The notes below the pieces were generated by a model that was given only the letters and a program-made list of their open reading frames with translations, was not told the origin of the DNA and made no database searches. A stretch of DNA of 64,000 nucleotides, from assembly GCA_034008185.1 (NCBI GenBank), contig CM067082.1, positions 154,883,895 through 154,947,894 on the forward strand, read 5' to 3'. The stretch is from Gorsachius magnificus. Taxonomy: Eukaryota > Chordata > Aves > Pelecaniformes > Ardeidae. The position numbers and the translations under genes are program-made. Position 1 is the stretch's first letter. Every line of letters begins with the position of its first letter. Positions 50,139-62,519 of the stretch are shown piece by piece.

Positions 50139-50693
50139 TGTCGTGGTTTAACCCGGCTGGCAACTTAGCACCACACAGCCGCTCGCTCACTCCCCCCCCC
50201 TCCCTCAGTGGGATGGGGGAGAGAATCGGGAAGGGGAAAAAAGGTTAGAGCCGAGGGCTGAGATAAAGACAGTTTAATAAGAGAACATAATAATAATAGT
50301 AATAATGAGAATGATAACAAAATATACAGAATATACAAAACGAATGATGCACAATGCAATTGCTCACCACCCGCCGACCGATGCCCAGCCCATCCCGAGC
50401 AGCGATCAGTACCCGAGCGACCGACCGACCCACCAACCCCCCCGAGCATGACGTTCTATGGTATGGAATAGCTCTTTGGACAGTTTGGGTCCTAGCTGTG
50501 CTGTACTCCCAGCTTGTTATGCACCTGGCCGAGCAGGAGAAGCTCAAAAAGTCCTTGAGCAGTCTGAGCACTGCTTGGCAACAACTAAAAACATCAGTGT
50601 GTTATCAACATTCTTCTGGTACTAAATCCAAAGCACAGCACTATGCTAGCTTCTGTGAAGAAAATTAACTCTATCCCAGCCGAAACCAGGACA
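50139..50693 (-). mobile_element. Solo ERV LTR, copy C, inverted near-duplicate of copy A
   Basis: A 555-bp LTR reading TGTCGTGGTTTAACCCGGCT...CGAAACCAGGACA on the plus strand, so its own direction is minus. Flanks carry ACAT at 50135-50138 and 50694-50697; a fifth matching base (T before the left copy) appears to be missing on the right. By eye it matches copy A over the full length with some 15-20 differences, including a small change in the CGACCGACC block. The family polyadenylation signal ATTAAA is kept, seen as TTTAAT near 50273. No internal retroviral genes adjoin it. The minus-strand frames of 94 and 108 codons inside are incidental. Confidence 0.93.
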
Positions 50694-51390
50694 ACATTTA
50701 CCTACATAAATAAATACCTATACCTATAAACTTCTACAGTTAACTGAGATTTAGAGCAGGGATTAATTTTCTATTGTTAAGTACTATGACATATTTTCAC
50801 TCTCAGAATATCACGAAGAAATTTGTTACCATCTTTATATGTGACACTGATGCTATCACAGTCCCTGCAAGTCAAATATTATCAAATGATTGAAACATAA
50901 AGAAGTCTTTGGACATTTAAAACTCAAGCATGCAAAATTGTGCCTTGTAATGTACTTTTCTCATCCTTTGTCCAGGCAACAAGAATATTGCAGACAATGA
51001 GAACTCCCAAACCTTCTTTCAGATATTTTAGATATAGTTTATTTTGCCTAGGTGTAGGGAATAATCTTATGACCTCCACAGGTCCCGTTAGCCTTATTTT
51101 CTGTTTTTCCATAATTATTCCACTTTCCAATAAATACCACCAGTAAAAGAATATTGATTATATGCATGCAAATTTTCATAGTTAGCTATTACCTCAGATG
51201 GAGTGTAATTACCCGCCCACACATATTTGTGAGCAACACCACAGAACAATTTCTCTTCCTACTAGGTCTTCAACCTTTTCTAGTATGAACAGAGGGAGAA
51301 GGAATAATATACTTAATTAGTTTTCATATTTCTTTTTTAACCCATCTCTAGATTCTCTAAAACAATTAGTCTCCAACTTATAGCAGCTTT

Positions 51391-51424
51391 ATACATGGAG
51401 AAAATATATACATGGAGAAAATAT
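51391..51424. repeat. Perfect tandem duplication of 17 bp
   Basis: Two exact adjacent copies of ATACATGGAGAAAATAT. The perfect match suggests a recent slippage event and a likely length polymorphism. Confidence 0.85.
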
Positions 51425-53025
51425 TCGACTTTGTTGGAATTAACTCCTTACTTATAGGAGTAAGCAAAGGGAAAATGAGGATCTGCAGACACTTTTTTTT
51501 CCAAAATATGGTTAAACCCCACATTCTTCTCAAAATACCACCTCCTGCAAGACTACTGTAATGGTTTTAATGGAGGTAGTGACTAAACCAGCAGTGTTGG
51601 AGTTTTGATGCATATCTCTATATGCCTGGAAGTTGAAACCATAAAATCATCAAGTAGTGATGGCAGCTTCAGCACTCTCTAATGACTGGTTCCAATTTCT
51701 TACTGTATCCTTCCAGTCTTTAAACAAAGACAGACAGATCCACTCCACTTTTCTCCAAGGATCTGATCTAAAAGCAAGGAAAGGGGAATTACCTTGTCTC
51801 TAGTGGTTCAGATTTGGTGTTACCACCATTGTAACTTTGGGCCTTCCTGTGTGCACTTCCTACAGTTTTCAGGGCATTTCCAGCTAACTTGTTTCATGTA
51901 TCTAAGACATCAAAAATACCTCTGACCTCTTCCTATGTCTCTTTATGATGTTTATAGGGTTTGCTTTTTTGTACTTTACTATAGGTTGTTGGGAGATTTT
52001 ATATTTTGTAGTTTACAAAATGTAGAGTTGTGAGCAGTGTGTACACATTTACTTTTTTCTGGATATTGCCAGGGGAATGATCATGATGATTCTCCATGCT
52101 TCACTAACATCTCTATTGCCCTTCTTCATCATGCATTCTACTTCCATTTTCATCTATTGATACCCCTCACATTGCCTTTTCACTGATTTCAGATTGTAAC
52201 CTGCCCAGATCAAGGCACATATCTTTATATATCTTTACTTTTGACAGGAAGGCATCCAGTAGTTGGGAACTTACAAAAAAGTAATATCATGTCCTTTAGA
52301 CTCTTTCATAGTGACCAAAATTTCCCAGATGCATGCAAATCCTTGTAAGGCTGGATTACATTTATTTTCTGGTGTTATTTTTTCTACTCCTCAGCATTGT
52401 GGGCAGAGTCAGAGAAGCTCATATGAAACAGGAGACCGGCTTTGTTGAACTCTGACATTGTTATTGAATCACACTTTTGCCTCAAGATTTGTTTTTCAGT
52501 TACTCCAAAAGCTTGAACACTGTCTTCCTGTGCAGGAGTATGAACTGCAATGTGTTAACATGCCTCTTAACAGAGTATGAACTGGATGTTATAATGTATT
52601 TATTTCTTTGTTTCCTCCACTAGATCATAAGGTCCCATGGGTTCTAATAAGGAATTGTTTGACTCACCACTAGAACAATTTCCAGGAGAGATTATGGAAT
52701 TTGCACACTGGAAAAAATTAAGTTATTTAATTCAGTCATTTCTCATTCTCAGAAGATTTGAAGGAGTAAACAAGGAATAAATGACTCTCAAGAGTATCCA
52801 CATTGGCGTCACCGTGGTTACATCAGGAATGAATTTGGCCCAAGATCTGTTATAAGTAATCTTCAACTACAGAAGTGCCTTTTCCACTGAGATAACTCTA
52901 TTTATAAACAATAGAAAAGCAAGAAAGTGGGGAGGACAGGAGTCTGAATGAGAAAGGACAGCTCGCTTCTGAGCTCTGTTACAACTCTTGCTCTGGAGAG
53001 TGTTTAGCTTTCAATGCCACCATTT

Positions 53026-53082
53026 ATTTTCTTTTGTTTTGTTTTGTTTTCCACCTGTAAAACAAACAAACAAACAAACAAA
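53026..53082. repeat. (TTTTG)n tract facing a (CAAA)n tract
   Basis: About four TTTTG units at 53033-53050 are followed after ACCTGT by AAAACAAACAAACAAACAAACAAA at about 53059-53082. The two tracts are largely complementary although their periods differ (5 and 4 bp), so they can pair imperfectly around a short loop. Confidence 0.75.
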
Positions 53083-53887
53083 ATCTTATTACCCCCAGAG
53101 CTACCATGAAACCTAAATAACAATAATTTGTAAATTCTTTTGAGGGAAGTTAATATATGTGTAACAGTATTTAATCTAAGTTCTGAAATTATCAGTCATA
53201 TAGACTTAGGTCAGTTGCTATTTTCAGTTGTTCAATGTCTGTCTGTTTAGTTTGGTCTATTTATCCTTTAAGAAACAAGTCAAAATTCCTGACAAATTTA
53301 ATTGACTAGGTAGCTGTTGACCTCAGGCTTTGCCTGAATAAGTTCTATTGAAAATCCTGTTCTACTACACTGGGATTTTTTAAAATTGAAATATAACCCC
53401 ATACCTAGAGACTGTTTCAAGGTTTGTGTCCCATCGTAGACCCACTTCAGTGTTGTTGTGAGATGTTAGAAACTAACAAGTCAAAGGAATGTGTTATAAT
53501 TTTTTTTTCTTTTGTGACAGAACAGATTTAAAGCCCTGAATTTATTACTGGGAAACCTCAATGCTCAAAAGACCTGCTACCAAACCTTCCTCTAGTCGTC
53601 TTCCATGCAACCTAAGTCGCTCTTCATTTTCAAAGGAATGCAGACTCCAAAACAGCAAAAAGACACACTAAAAAAATTTCTACTTTCTCTGTATCCATGG
53701 TAACTAGTTACCGTAGTGATCTTTACAGATGTCTTCTTCACAGGCCCATAAATCTAATAATGGGCCAAATATGACTACTCTCCATGGGTGGCAAAAGTAG
53801 TAATGAACTGCTCAGCTGCACAGCTTGGAAAGATTCCTTACCTACAGCCCTATCGCTGTGAGGCACATTAATACTTGTGGGGAAAAA

Positions 53888-53940
53888 AATATACTATATA
53901 TAATATTTTATATGTATATATGTATATAATATATATTTAT
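53888..53940. repeat. AT-rich dinucleotide-like repeat
   Basis: An imperfect (AT)n/(TATG)n tract, ATATACTATATATAATATT followed by TATATGTATATATGTATATA and an ATATATATTT end. Low-complexity intronic sequence. Confidence 0.85.
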
Positions 53941-55810
53941 TTCTATCCAGCTCCTCCATCACCACACCAAGTGTAGGCTTAGTTAGTATTGTTAATTGAA
54001 ACTATTCAAAAAGGTATGACACAGTGGATAGTGCTCCATCCTGCCATCCTTAGTCAATCCCTTTTTATTGGGTAGGTTGCACCTGTGAATGGGAGGATCT
54101 ATTTGGGCAGTATCTGACAGAGGAAGGTAAGGCTTTGTGGAAGAGGACATCTTTTGGGTTCTAACTCCATTGCTTTCTTCTCAAACTCTGTCTTAACTCT
54201 GCAAACTTCAGCCAGTATTTTTACTATGCTCTTCCCAGAAATTACTTTGATCCCAGAGACTTAAGGATTAAGATTTGTAGCACTGTGAAGTATGCAAGGC
54301 CTTTTGAGAATTAATGGAAGATAGACTTGATACAGAAAATGCATGCATTTCTTCTTCTCCTAAGAAGGGAGGGAAATGAGTCAGAATGGTGCGGCAATGG
54401 GGTAGGACAATGACAGTCATTTCAGCTGCCACCAGCAATAAAAAAAGTAAGGGGTACCATCTGCTGCCAGGCAAGGCTGCCTCCAGCAGTACCCCATGAT
54501 CTCACACAACCCATGTCCTGAGCGATGCCAGATTATCTGCAGCTGGTGAGCTGGGCATTGGCTCAGGTTCTGCATCTTGTAAGTAGCATTCTGTCCTCCA
54601 GCAGTGATGGGATAAAATCTCCCGATTTTTTGAGTAATTTCAGAGTCTCTCTGTCTCCAGAACAGCAAAGTGGTGACTTTCTCATAGATGAATAACCAAT
54701 CCTTTTAATTATATTTAAAGAAAGTTTTAATAAAAACCACCTCTATTTCCCAGATTATTGTTTTTTTACTCTTCTGTATAAATAGACAAATAAATGTTCC
54801 AAAGATTTTGCCAAACTGAAGTTTCTCTTTAAAACTCTCCAAAGCTCACCTAAGGCCAATTGGTTGGCAGCACTTAAAGGATTCTGGAGGTTTTCTTGGA
54901 TGAGGTTTTCTTGGCAGGTAACAATGCAAGAACAGCAGTAAGTGTGAGCTTAGAGTAAATATCCCATCATTGTAAAGAATTAAACAGCTTTAAAAGAAGA
55001 AAAAAGTTTTATAGCTCTCTAATTATAGATAAGAGCTCCCATCATTTAAAAGCTGATCATTTCCATGTGTAAAATGTTTGAGGAAAAAAAATAATTTAAT
55101 ATTAACCTTTCCTTTTGAGGCGTTTCACATGAGACGTAGATAAGAACCTTTCACCCCCTTGAGGGGAGTTGTAATAGTTGAATTTTTGCACAAATGAGTT
55201 CTTCATTCTCTTTTCACCTCTGAGACAGATCACGGGCAAACAGTGACTTGTGTGTGTATTTGTATCTACTTTTTTCCCCATCAAAACAGTAGGAATAAAA
55301 GTAGCATTCTAATTTATAATCCGTGTGTCTCACTCCTAAGGTGGTCAGAAGGTGAACCAAAGTGCTTGAGTAATGCAGAACATCCAAACCCAGTGAAATT
55401 CTCTCTGTTAAACTCTAGTAAAAAAGACTAGCTCCCAGTTCTAAAATATACAATTTATGTTTGCCAAATGGAAAGGATATGCACTTAATCTTCTGAGCCG
55501 TAAAGCTTATCTTCAGTGCATCTTTTTCTACTGTTATGCTGTAGAATTTACCATTCCACTGAAAGAAAAAAATATTGTTTCTGTTTCTTTCATTTTTATT
55601 TTTTAATATAATCTAGGATTAACTTGGTAGATAAGAAGTGAAATATCTCAAATCATTTTTCCAATGTTCTCTTTCATAAAATAAACGGATATTTTTAATA
55701 GTTCTTTGAAAACAATGCTGCACTTAATATGTTTTAGATCTCTGAAAATGTCATCCCATAAAACAACTCACTTTACTGATAATGATGTACCAGGAGAAAA
55801 TGCTATCATA

Positions 55811-55836
55811 GTTTATGTAATTATCATTACATAAAC
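55811..55836. repeat. Perfect 11-bp inverted repeat with 4-nt loop
   Basis: GTTTATGTAAT at 55811-55821 and its exact complement ATTACATAAAC at 55826-55836, separated by TATC. Similar in build to the hairpin at 40811-40840. Confidence 0.85.
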
Positions 55837-58800
55837 AATGGATTCTAAATAGTCATGATATAATGTTGCATAACTTTATACTGGGGCAGCAGTTATCTAG
55901 AGGAAGGTAATGGAAAATATTAAGGTGGGCCAACTGCTGGTAAGTTTTACCACAGTTTATTGTTCTTCACATACAGCCCTAGCCAAGTCACTTGGACTAT
56001 ACATGTGGAACTCCTTTGCTGTAATTCCAGTTATTTTAAGCCTAAGATTATGTTTTCTCTTGGTGCCTTTTCTAAGTGGAAGAAAATATCTGTCTTCAGG
56101 GGATAATTTATCTTATAAACCCTCTAGCAGTGCCCTCCAGAGGTGTCTGTCTTTCTTCATGCACAGTAAAAGAAATGTAGAAGAACTTAGCTCAGATTTA
56201 CATGTATAATGTTTATACAGTTAAGATGAGTGAATACCATGTTGGACAATGCAAGATGCATCTCAATGCAGCAGCAGTAAAGTTTGGATAGAAGAACAAA
56301 TTCTTGGTGTAATAGCTGGTCCAGATGATATATGCTGAATAAATAGACTGTGTTCAAATAATTCCAAAATCTATTGGGAGCAGACTGGGAAGGAAAAAAA
56401 AATTTCCTTTTTCTTTGCTCAGCTTTCCCTGGTACTCAGTCTTTCATGCCTGCTTTTTCTATAAGACATTTTAAGGAAAGAATTACTTTTTTTCCTTGTG
56501 CATGATCAAGTATTCTCTTTTCCAACGTAGAATATCTTCTTGTAGTGTTTGTTCTCCCCTTTGTGTTTCTTCTCCCCTTTTATAACTCTGGAATTTTAGC
56601 TGATTTTTTTCTACTCTCTTATGGTCTGGACTTTCAAAAGAGACTATTAAATCTGACAGTGTTGTAAGTTTGCTGCCTAACTTGAAACACCTACAGAACT
56701 ACCATTTTGGTAATAGGACCTCCTATAAGATACATTTATTTTGAAATGTTAATGACTTTTGAAAATCTAGGCCCCATATCCAGGCCTTGCTTAAGCCATT
56801 ATTTGTTTCAGTATTTACCTAGATTTATGAAAGAATAGAGAGCACGTATCTCATATTCTCCCTCTCTCTGAAAGGCTTTGTATGTAGTATGCCCTTTAAA
56901 AGTTATTGTGCATCGCATAACTCAGTTCAATAAGCTGGCTTGTAACATTATGTTTCCCTTGGTATTACTCTCCTGAAGGCAGTATGACCTTGAATGTGAT
57001 ATTTTAAACTAATAAATGAGGAGAGGAACTGAAAATCAAACTGAATGCTGTAAGCCAAAAGGATGGATTTTCACCTCAAGCCTTTATTTTCATACATGAA
57101 AAATGCAGAATTATAACATTTATGTATTTTAATTTTTTCTTGTTTCCCCAAGGAAACAAATGTTATGCAAATTCTTGTCTATTCCCTTCTGTCTGTGTAT
57201 GAATCCATAAATCCCTTGGCCCATTGTCCTGTCATTCCTTTTTTCACTCCCCACCCCCCCCAATAATTTTGAGTCCACTGAATAAAGTCTGCCACGTTTG
57301 ACAGAGGTGGACTAGTCTCAAAGCTACAAATTCCTCTATGTTTTGTGATAACGGTGTGCCGAGTACAAGAAAGATGTCGAAAAAATTACTTTCGTTGAGA
57401 GAGGAACAGGTAGGGCTTGCCCACTTGATTAAGAGGAGTGAACGGGTGAGCAGTGAATTAGTACACAGGGCCTTGCCATACAAAACCCACATCTCTGCTT
57501 TTGCACCTCCTCTTGCCAAAAAGTTAGCAGAGATGAGAAGGAGGCATTTTGCACTAGGGACAGGATAAGGACATTGGAGGTTGTTGTGGATACCGTTAAG
57601 AGGATTTAAATATAGAGAGTGTAAATGAGGGTATTGCAGCAGAGGCACCAGGAGAAAATAGGACATAAATCTATAGAAAAAAACTATTTGTACATGGTCC
57701 TGGTGACATAGTGGCTCCGTGTTGGTGGAAGATAGCAGATCTTATTCTCAGTGGATTTAAAGTAAGGTCCATGCCTTGAACTCTGTGAACTTCAGCTATG
57801 GGGTTGCCTAAAATCTGGTTTTATATCCAGCCACTATCAAAACTGGGACTCTCCGGACAGCCCTAGACAGAGGAGAATAAGAAGATAAGGTACTAAAAGA
57901 CTTCAGAGGAGCTCTTTATATTTGCTATTCTGCCAGCATGACTTGCTTCAGGTTTTTTTTATTTTTTTCTCTTGGTGCTTGTCCCAATATTTCAGGTAAG
58001 AAGGGAGCCTTTCAGCTGCCAGGAGTAGCAGGTTAGAAGAGAAAGTGTTTTTCTCCTGGAGGCTTAATTTGAAGCAAAGGACAGGAATAAGGCTTGTGTG
58101 AACCTCCACGGAGAGAGGATGACTAGAATGGTTTCAGTGCTTGCTATAATTTTAAAATTGCATCAGAAGATTCTGCAGTGATAAATATTCATAGTTTCCT
58201 CCTCGTTATGAAATTTGGTCTTTGTCTGAAAGAGCTCTTCTTTTTCGGTTGCTGCCAAGTCAGATCCATCCTTAGGTATATGAGGCACTCCCCTCAGTTT
58301 CCATAATATTGAATTTAAACTTAGGTGTTGTGGGCTTCATATGAAATTCATATAAAATCCATATTGCGGATTCAGCTGAAATCAGGACTCTTTTTTTTTG
58401 GAGTACATTTCACAAGAACAGTACAAGGTGGATCCTGCCACAGGGAGCTTGCAGTCTAAACATGAGCTTTATTTCGCTTTTACAGGAAGAAGCTTGAGAC
58501 AGAGATGTAGGGATTGATCATGTGGTTTTTCATAAGCAGCCACTGCGATTTGCCTGTGGTGTGAATTACTCAGGAGCTGCACAGCTATGCTGGCACCATT
58601 CACAGCCTGCAGTAACATGCCACAGCTGGAACCCTCTGCTCAAGATCAGAAAGTGGCTAAGGGAGGTTGCATAGCCACTGGTCAGCCCTCTGCCCAGAGG
58701 GTAGAGTTGATTCATGTCTTCTCCAAAAGACCCCATAGACTCTATGGCAAACACAAGCTTCAGCCTTTGAACAGGCAGCTGTCTAGGCTAAACTAGTTCT

Positions 58801-61800
58801 TAGCCACGTTCTACTGACTGTAGTCAGTGGAGAGATGGAAGTACACTTACAGTGTGATTCACCACCACCACCATAAAATGGGATTACCCCTAGCTGGAAA
58901 GTCTCTCTTCATGAACTACAGAGGAAACTTTACTTAGCTAAATAGGGTAGAAGGGTAGGTCTTAGCCACCTGAAGTTAAACCAATCCTGAAATAAGAATG
59001 ATAATAATAATTCAACAGTTGAATGACTACTTTGTCTTGCCTCAAAAGTCAGTGACAAGGAATAGGGACTCCCAAAGGATCATCTATCCCATCGGAGAGG
59101 ACGTGGCAGCTGAATAAGATGAAGCACTCTTCTGCCCATGCTATAAACAGGGCATAAGTAATTACCCAAGCTCAGATGCCAAGCTTTACATCACTTACTG
59201 AGAAGAATCTCACCAAGTTTACCAAAAATGAATTTCAGTATGCAGGTTGCAGTGTAGATGTGGGAAGGGAAGGCAGAGTTTGTGTTTTCTACAAGGTTCC
59301 CAGTTTTCAAGACCATCCATTAACAAGACCATCACTTTTCACTCTGGTCCATATGAAAACTTATTCTTTAAAACTCTATGTTGTTATTACTGATTTCTAA
59401 CATGCTAAGAACCAGGAATGTTTGCCCACTGGAAGCTGCACCTTGCTGCTTGCAGTGTCTGAGCTACCTCTTTCAAAGCTAGCTCGGGCACCCCTACATC
59501 ACACGGCAACGGAGACATACCGTCAGTGCTAGAGGAGATCCTCACTGTGCAGTTTCACACTCAAGTCACATTGATTTCCGTGGGCAGATTTCACCCAGCA
59601 GGACTTGCTGGCTGCATCATGGTTTACAAATGTAAGGGGATTATGCACACTGGCCTTTATTAGATTTATTATTTTTTGTCATTCTTGTCTTTATTTTTAT
59701 ATATTGTGTGTTTCAAATATGTTTTTCTAAGCAGGATCAGACAATATTCTCTTTGATTATGAATTCTTTCCAATCTCCATCACTCACCTGTTTTAGTAAC
59801 TTGGGAAATTACTTACCTCTCTGCTTCTGTATCCCTGTCTTCCAATGTCAGCACATCAGTGTTTTATAGCACAACGAACTTATTATGTCTTTTTAAATAG
59901 GGCTATTTTTTAGCTCTGCATGGTATTACTACAAAAGCAGCCACCTGGTATAACTGAATTTGAAAGACAGTGCTATGAAATATTTATTCCATGTCTACAC
60001 CTTCTTTGCTGCAGTATGAGGATTTCCTTGCATTTCTTTAGGTTGGTTTGCAGTGTCTATTGCCATCCCAGTGTTCGGAAGACAATTGATGTTGAAGTAA
60101 TAATAACAAATAAGAAATCTTTCCCTATTCCTTTCAAACTCATTTATTTTAAGTGAGCAAGGCTCGCATTCTCAGAAGATCTCATTAGCTGCTCTGATTG
60201 TCTCTAACACCTCTTGTAAGCAAATGTCTCATTACCATGGATATTTACATATCCTTTACTTTCGTACAGAGTGCCATACATCAGTGAACGATAAACCTAT
60301 TACTACATGTCCGCAGATTTACATTGTAAATACGGTTCCTACTGCATGGACAGACACTAGTTATCACAGACAATAAATCTAATAGCACTCAATGTGATCT
60401 TGATTTCCATCTTTAGTATGCTGCTTGTATCAAAAAACTTTTCAAATCCTAGACTTGGAGCCTTTTGGAGATGTTCTAGTGAATCACAGTATTCACATAA
60501 TGAAATCCCCATCTGGCAAAGTAAACAACTTGGGGTAGGAGTGGAAGAAAGAGAGAGGAGAGAGAAATGTAAAGGATGCCTTTTTTCCAGCTTCTGATGG
60601 AAATGAATCAATGAGCATTTTTGCAGTAATATTTTATTCTGGTGGGTCTGGCAAAGCCGAAGGATTTTTAGCTAGTAGGATCAGGATTTTGTATGGTTAT
60701 TTATTTACATGATGCGATCTGATGCTGCATCCTTTAATTTGAAAGAATGATTATCAAGTGCTTATCATATGCCATATAACATCCTAACAGTGTTATTTGA
60801 GACTGACATAATTCTTCAAACACTAAATCACTCAGAACTGCCCTACCCACCATGTATGGTAGTATCTGGCTTATATTTTGTGAAAAAACATAGCGCTTGA
60901 TTCCTTGCCTCTGAAGCTGATGGAAAAAATACACCAAGTCCAGCCCTGTGACCATACATTCTCCACTGATGGAAATCTGTTACTATCACCAAGGCTGATA
61001 AAGCCCATGCTGTTTTTACAAGTTGATCACCCAAAACTCATATTTTACTTGGTCCGGGCTGAAAGTATGACACTTTGAAGCGTTATCTGCTTTTACTGAA
61101 ATCTTATTTTTCCTGGTACATAGTCAAAGAGAGAGTATATCAAGAGAAAAACCACTTAGAAAAGTGTGGAGCTTGTGGCTTTGAACAGTTGATAAGATTA
61201 TGTGCTCAATCTCAACTTCAAATGTAAATGAGTATTAGAGATATTTAGATTTCATTTTTCTTTCTTTTCCTGCTGAGGTAGAAGACGATTTTCATTTGAG
61301 ATTCCTTCACTGTCTTTTTTTTTCAAACATTAGTATGAAATTTGAGAGATTGCTCAGAGTTTTTCTGTACACTGAATAGGTCTTTTAGCTTTATGAACTA
61401 GTAAGATGGTGGTTTACAGAATTACAGGAGGGCTTATGCTTCTTGAGAGCCAGTCATAGTTTGCCATGTCTCTGACACAGTGATCAGAAAGAAGCAGGAG
61501 CTGGGCTCTTTTACTGTATTTACAATAGCACAAGACCTGAATTTTTCCTCTATCCTGAGAGAACACAGCTCCCATCCACAATCCCATCACCTCCTCTTTT
61601 TGCATGCATGTAACAGAAGTTTGGTTCTTTACCACTCAGATCTTTAGTTCAAAGCTTGTCACCAAGCCTAAACTCTGAACAATTATTAAAGGCCTGATTC
61701 TGTCTTTAGCTTATACAAGAAATCATTAGAGGTCAAAAGAATACTTTTGACATTGTGAGTTTATATTCTGTAGGGCAAAAATTTCTGTAAAGGTAGTGAA

Positions 61801-62411
61801 TGATATTACAATGGTTCTTTACTAATGGAGGAGATTTCTACTTCCAATATTTTTTTAAGAAAATTAACTACATGAAAGAGGTGAGCTTCCCCCACATATG
61901 CACAAAACTCGTTGTAGGATGAAGCAGAATCTGGTTTTCAGTTTCCAGTCATCTCCCTGGATCAAATTCCAAAATGTGCCAGTACCCAACCTTTGACAAG
62001 GATTAGAGCCAACAAAAATTTGTACAATATAAATCAAAGATGCATAAAGATTTAACTTGTCAATACTGAAAGATAGCTAATTTATACTAAAAGATAGCTA
62101 CATGGCAGTAGATTTAATGTTCAAGGGAAAATTTGTTACTGGGATATATTGGAGTGATTTAACTAAGAAAAGTTGTCTTCTTCTAGGGTAGTCTGGTCAT
62201 TATTGTGCCATGCAGCTGCATATTTTATGCTATTCCTATGAATGAAAATTATTTTATTCCAGGAAAAGCATATTAGAAAATGATACTGTTTATGATTCTA
62301 AACAAGCTCATTTTTATGGATAAGAGAGAACCAACTATAACATGCAATAACAGTGAAGAAAGGAATGGATTTCCACTACTAATGTCTTTTATCCCTCTTT
62401 CTCTTCTATAG

Positions 62412-62519
62412 GTTGCCCAGGAATGTGGGACAATATTACATGCTGGAAACCTGCAAGTGTGGGTGAAATTGTCTTTGTCAAGTGTCCTGCACTGTTCAGA
62501 TTTATCATCTCTGAAGATG
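62412..62519 (+). CDS. ADCYAP1R1: PAC1 receptor, coding exon 3: cysteine core of the hormone-binding domain
   Basis: 108 nt: two bases finishing Gly53, 35 full codons, and one base carried to the next exon. It reads [20 protein letters not shown], then [15 protein letters not shown]. The acceptor is CTTCTATAG|GTTGCC and the donor GAAGATG|GTAAAC. This is the most conserved part of the secretin-family extracellular domain: C54, C63 and C77, the structural D59, W64 and P78, and the sequon N60-I-T. Human PAC1 has an exon of identical length reading [18 protein letters not shown]...CP-LFR, so the match is nearly residue for residue; VPAC receptors differ at several of these positions. Partner cysteines for C54 and C77 lie in later exons outside the window. 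The last six residues (FIISED) are the least like mammalian PAC1, just before the point where mammalian transcripts insert or skip 21 residues. Confidence 0.96.

Larger units (their letters stand above)
50694..62411. other. Intron 2, right part
   Basis: About 11.7 kb ending in the pyrimidine-rich acceptor TCTTTTATCCCTCTTTCTCTTCTATAG before exon 3. Beyond the simple repeats and hairpin listed separately I recognise no mobile element and no exon; it is the longest repeat-free run in the window. Frames reach 140 codons (minus strand 57244-57666) without recognisable domains. A (CAC)n tract of four to five units is at about 58860-58873. Confidence 0.55.

Noticed and set aside
10469..62519. VIPR1 or VIPR2 (VPAC receptors) instead of PAC1
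   Set aside because: The [17 protein letters not shown] block, the FNDSSPG exon end and the [14 protein letters not shown] core agree with PAC1 and not with the VPAC receptors as I know them.
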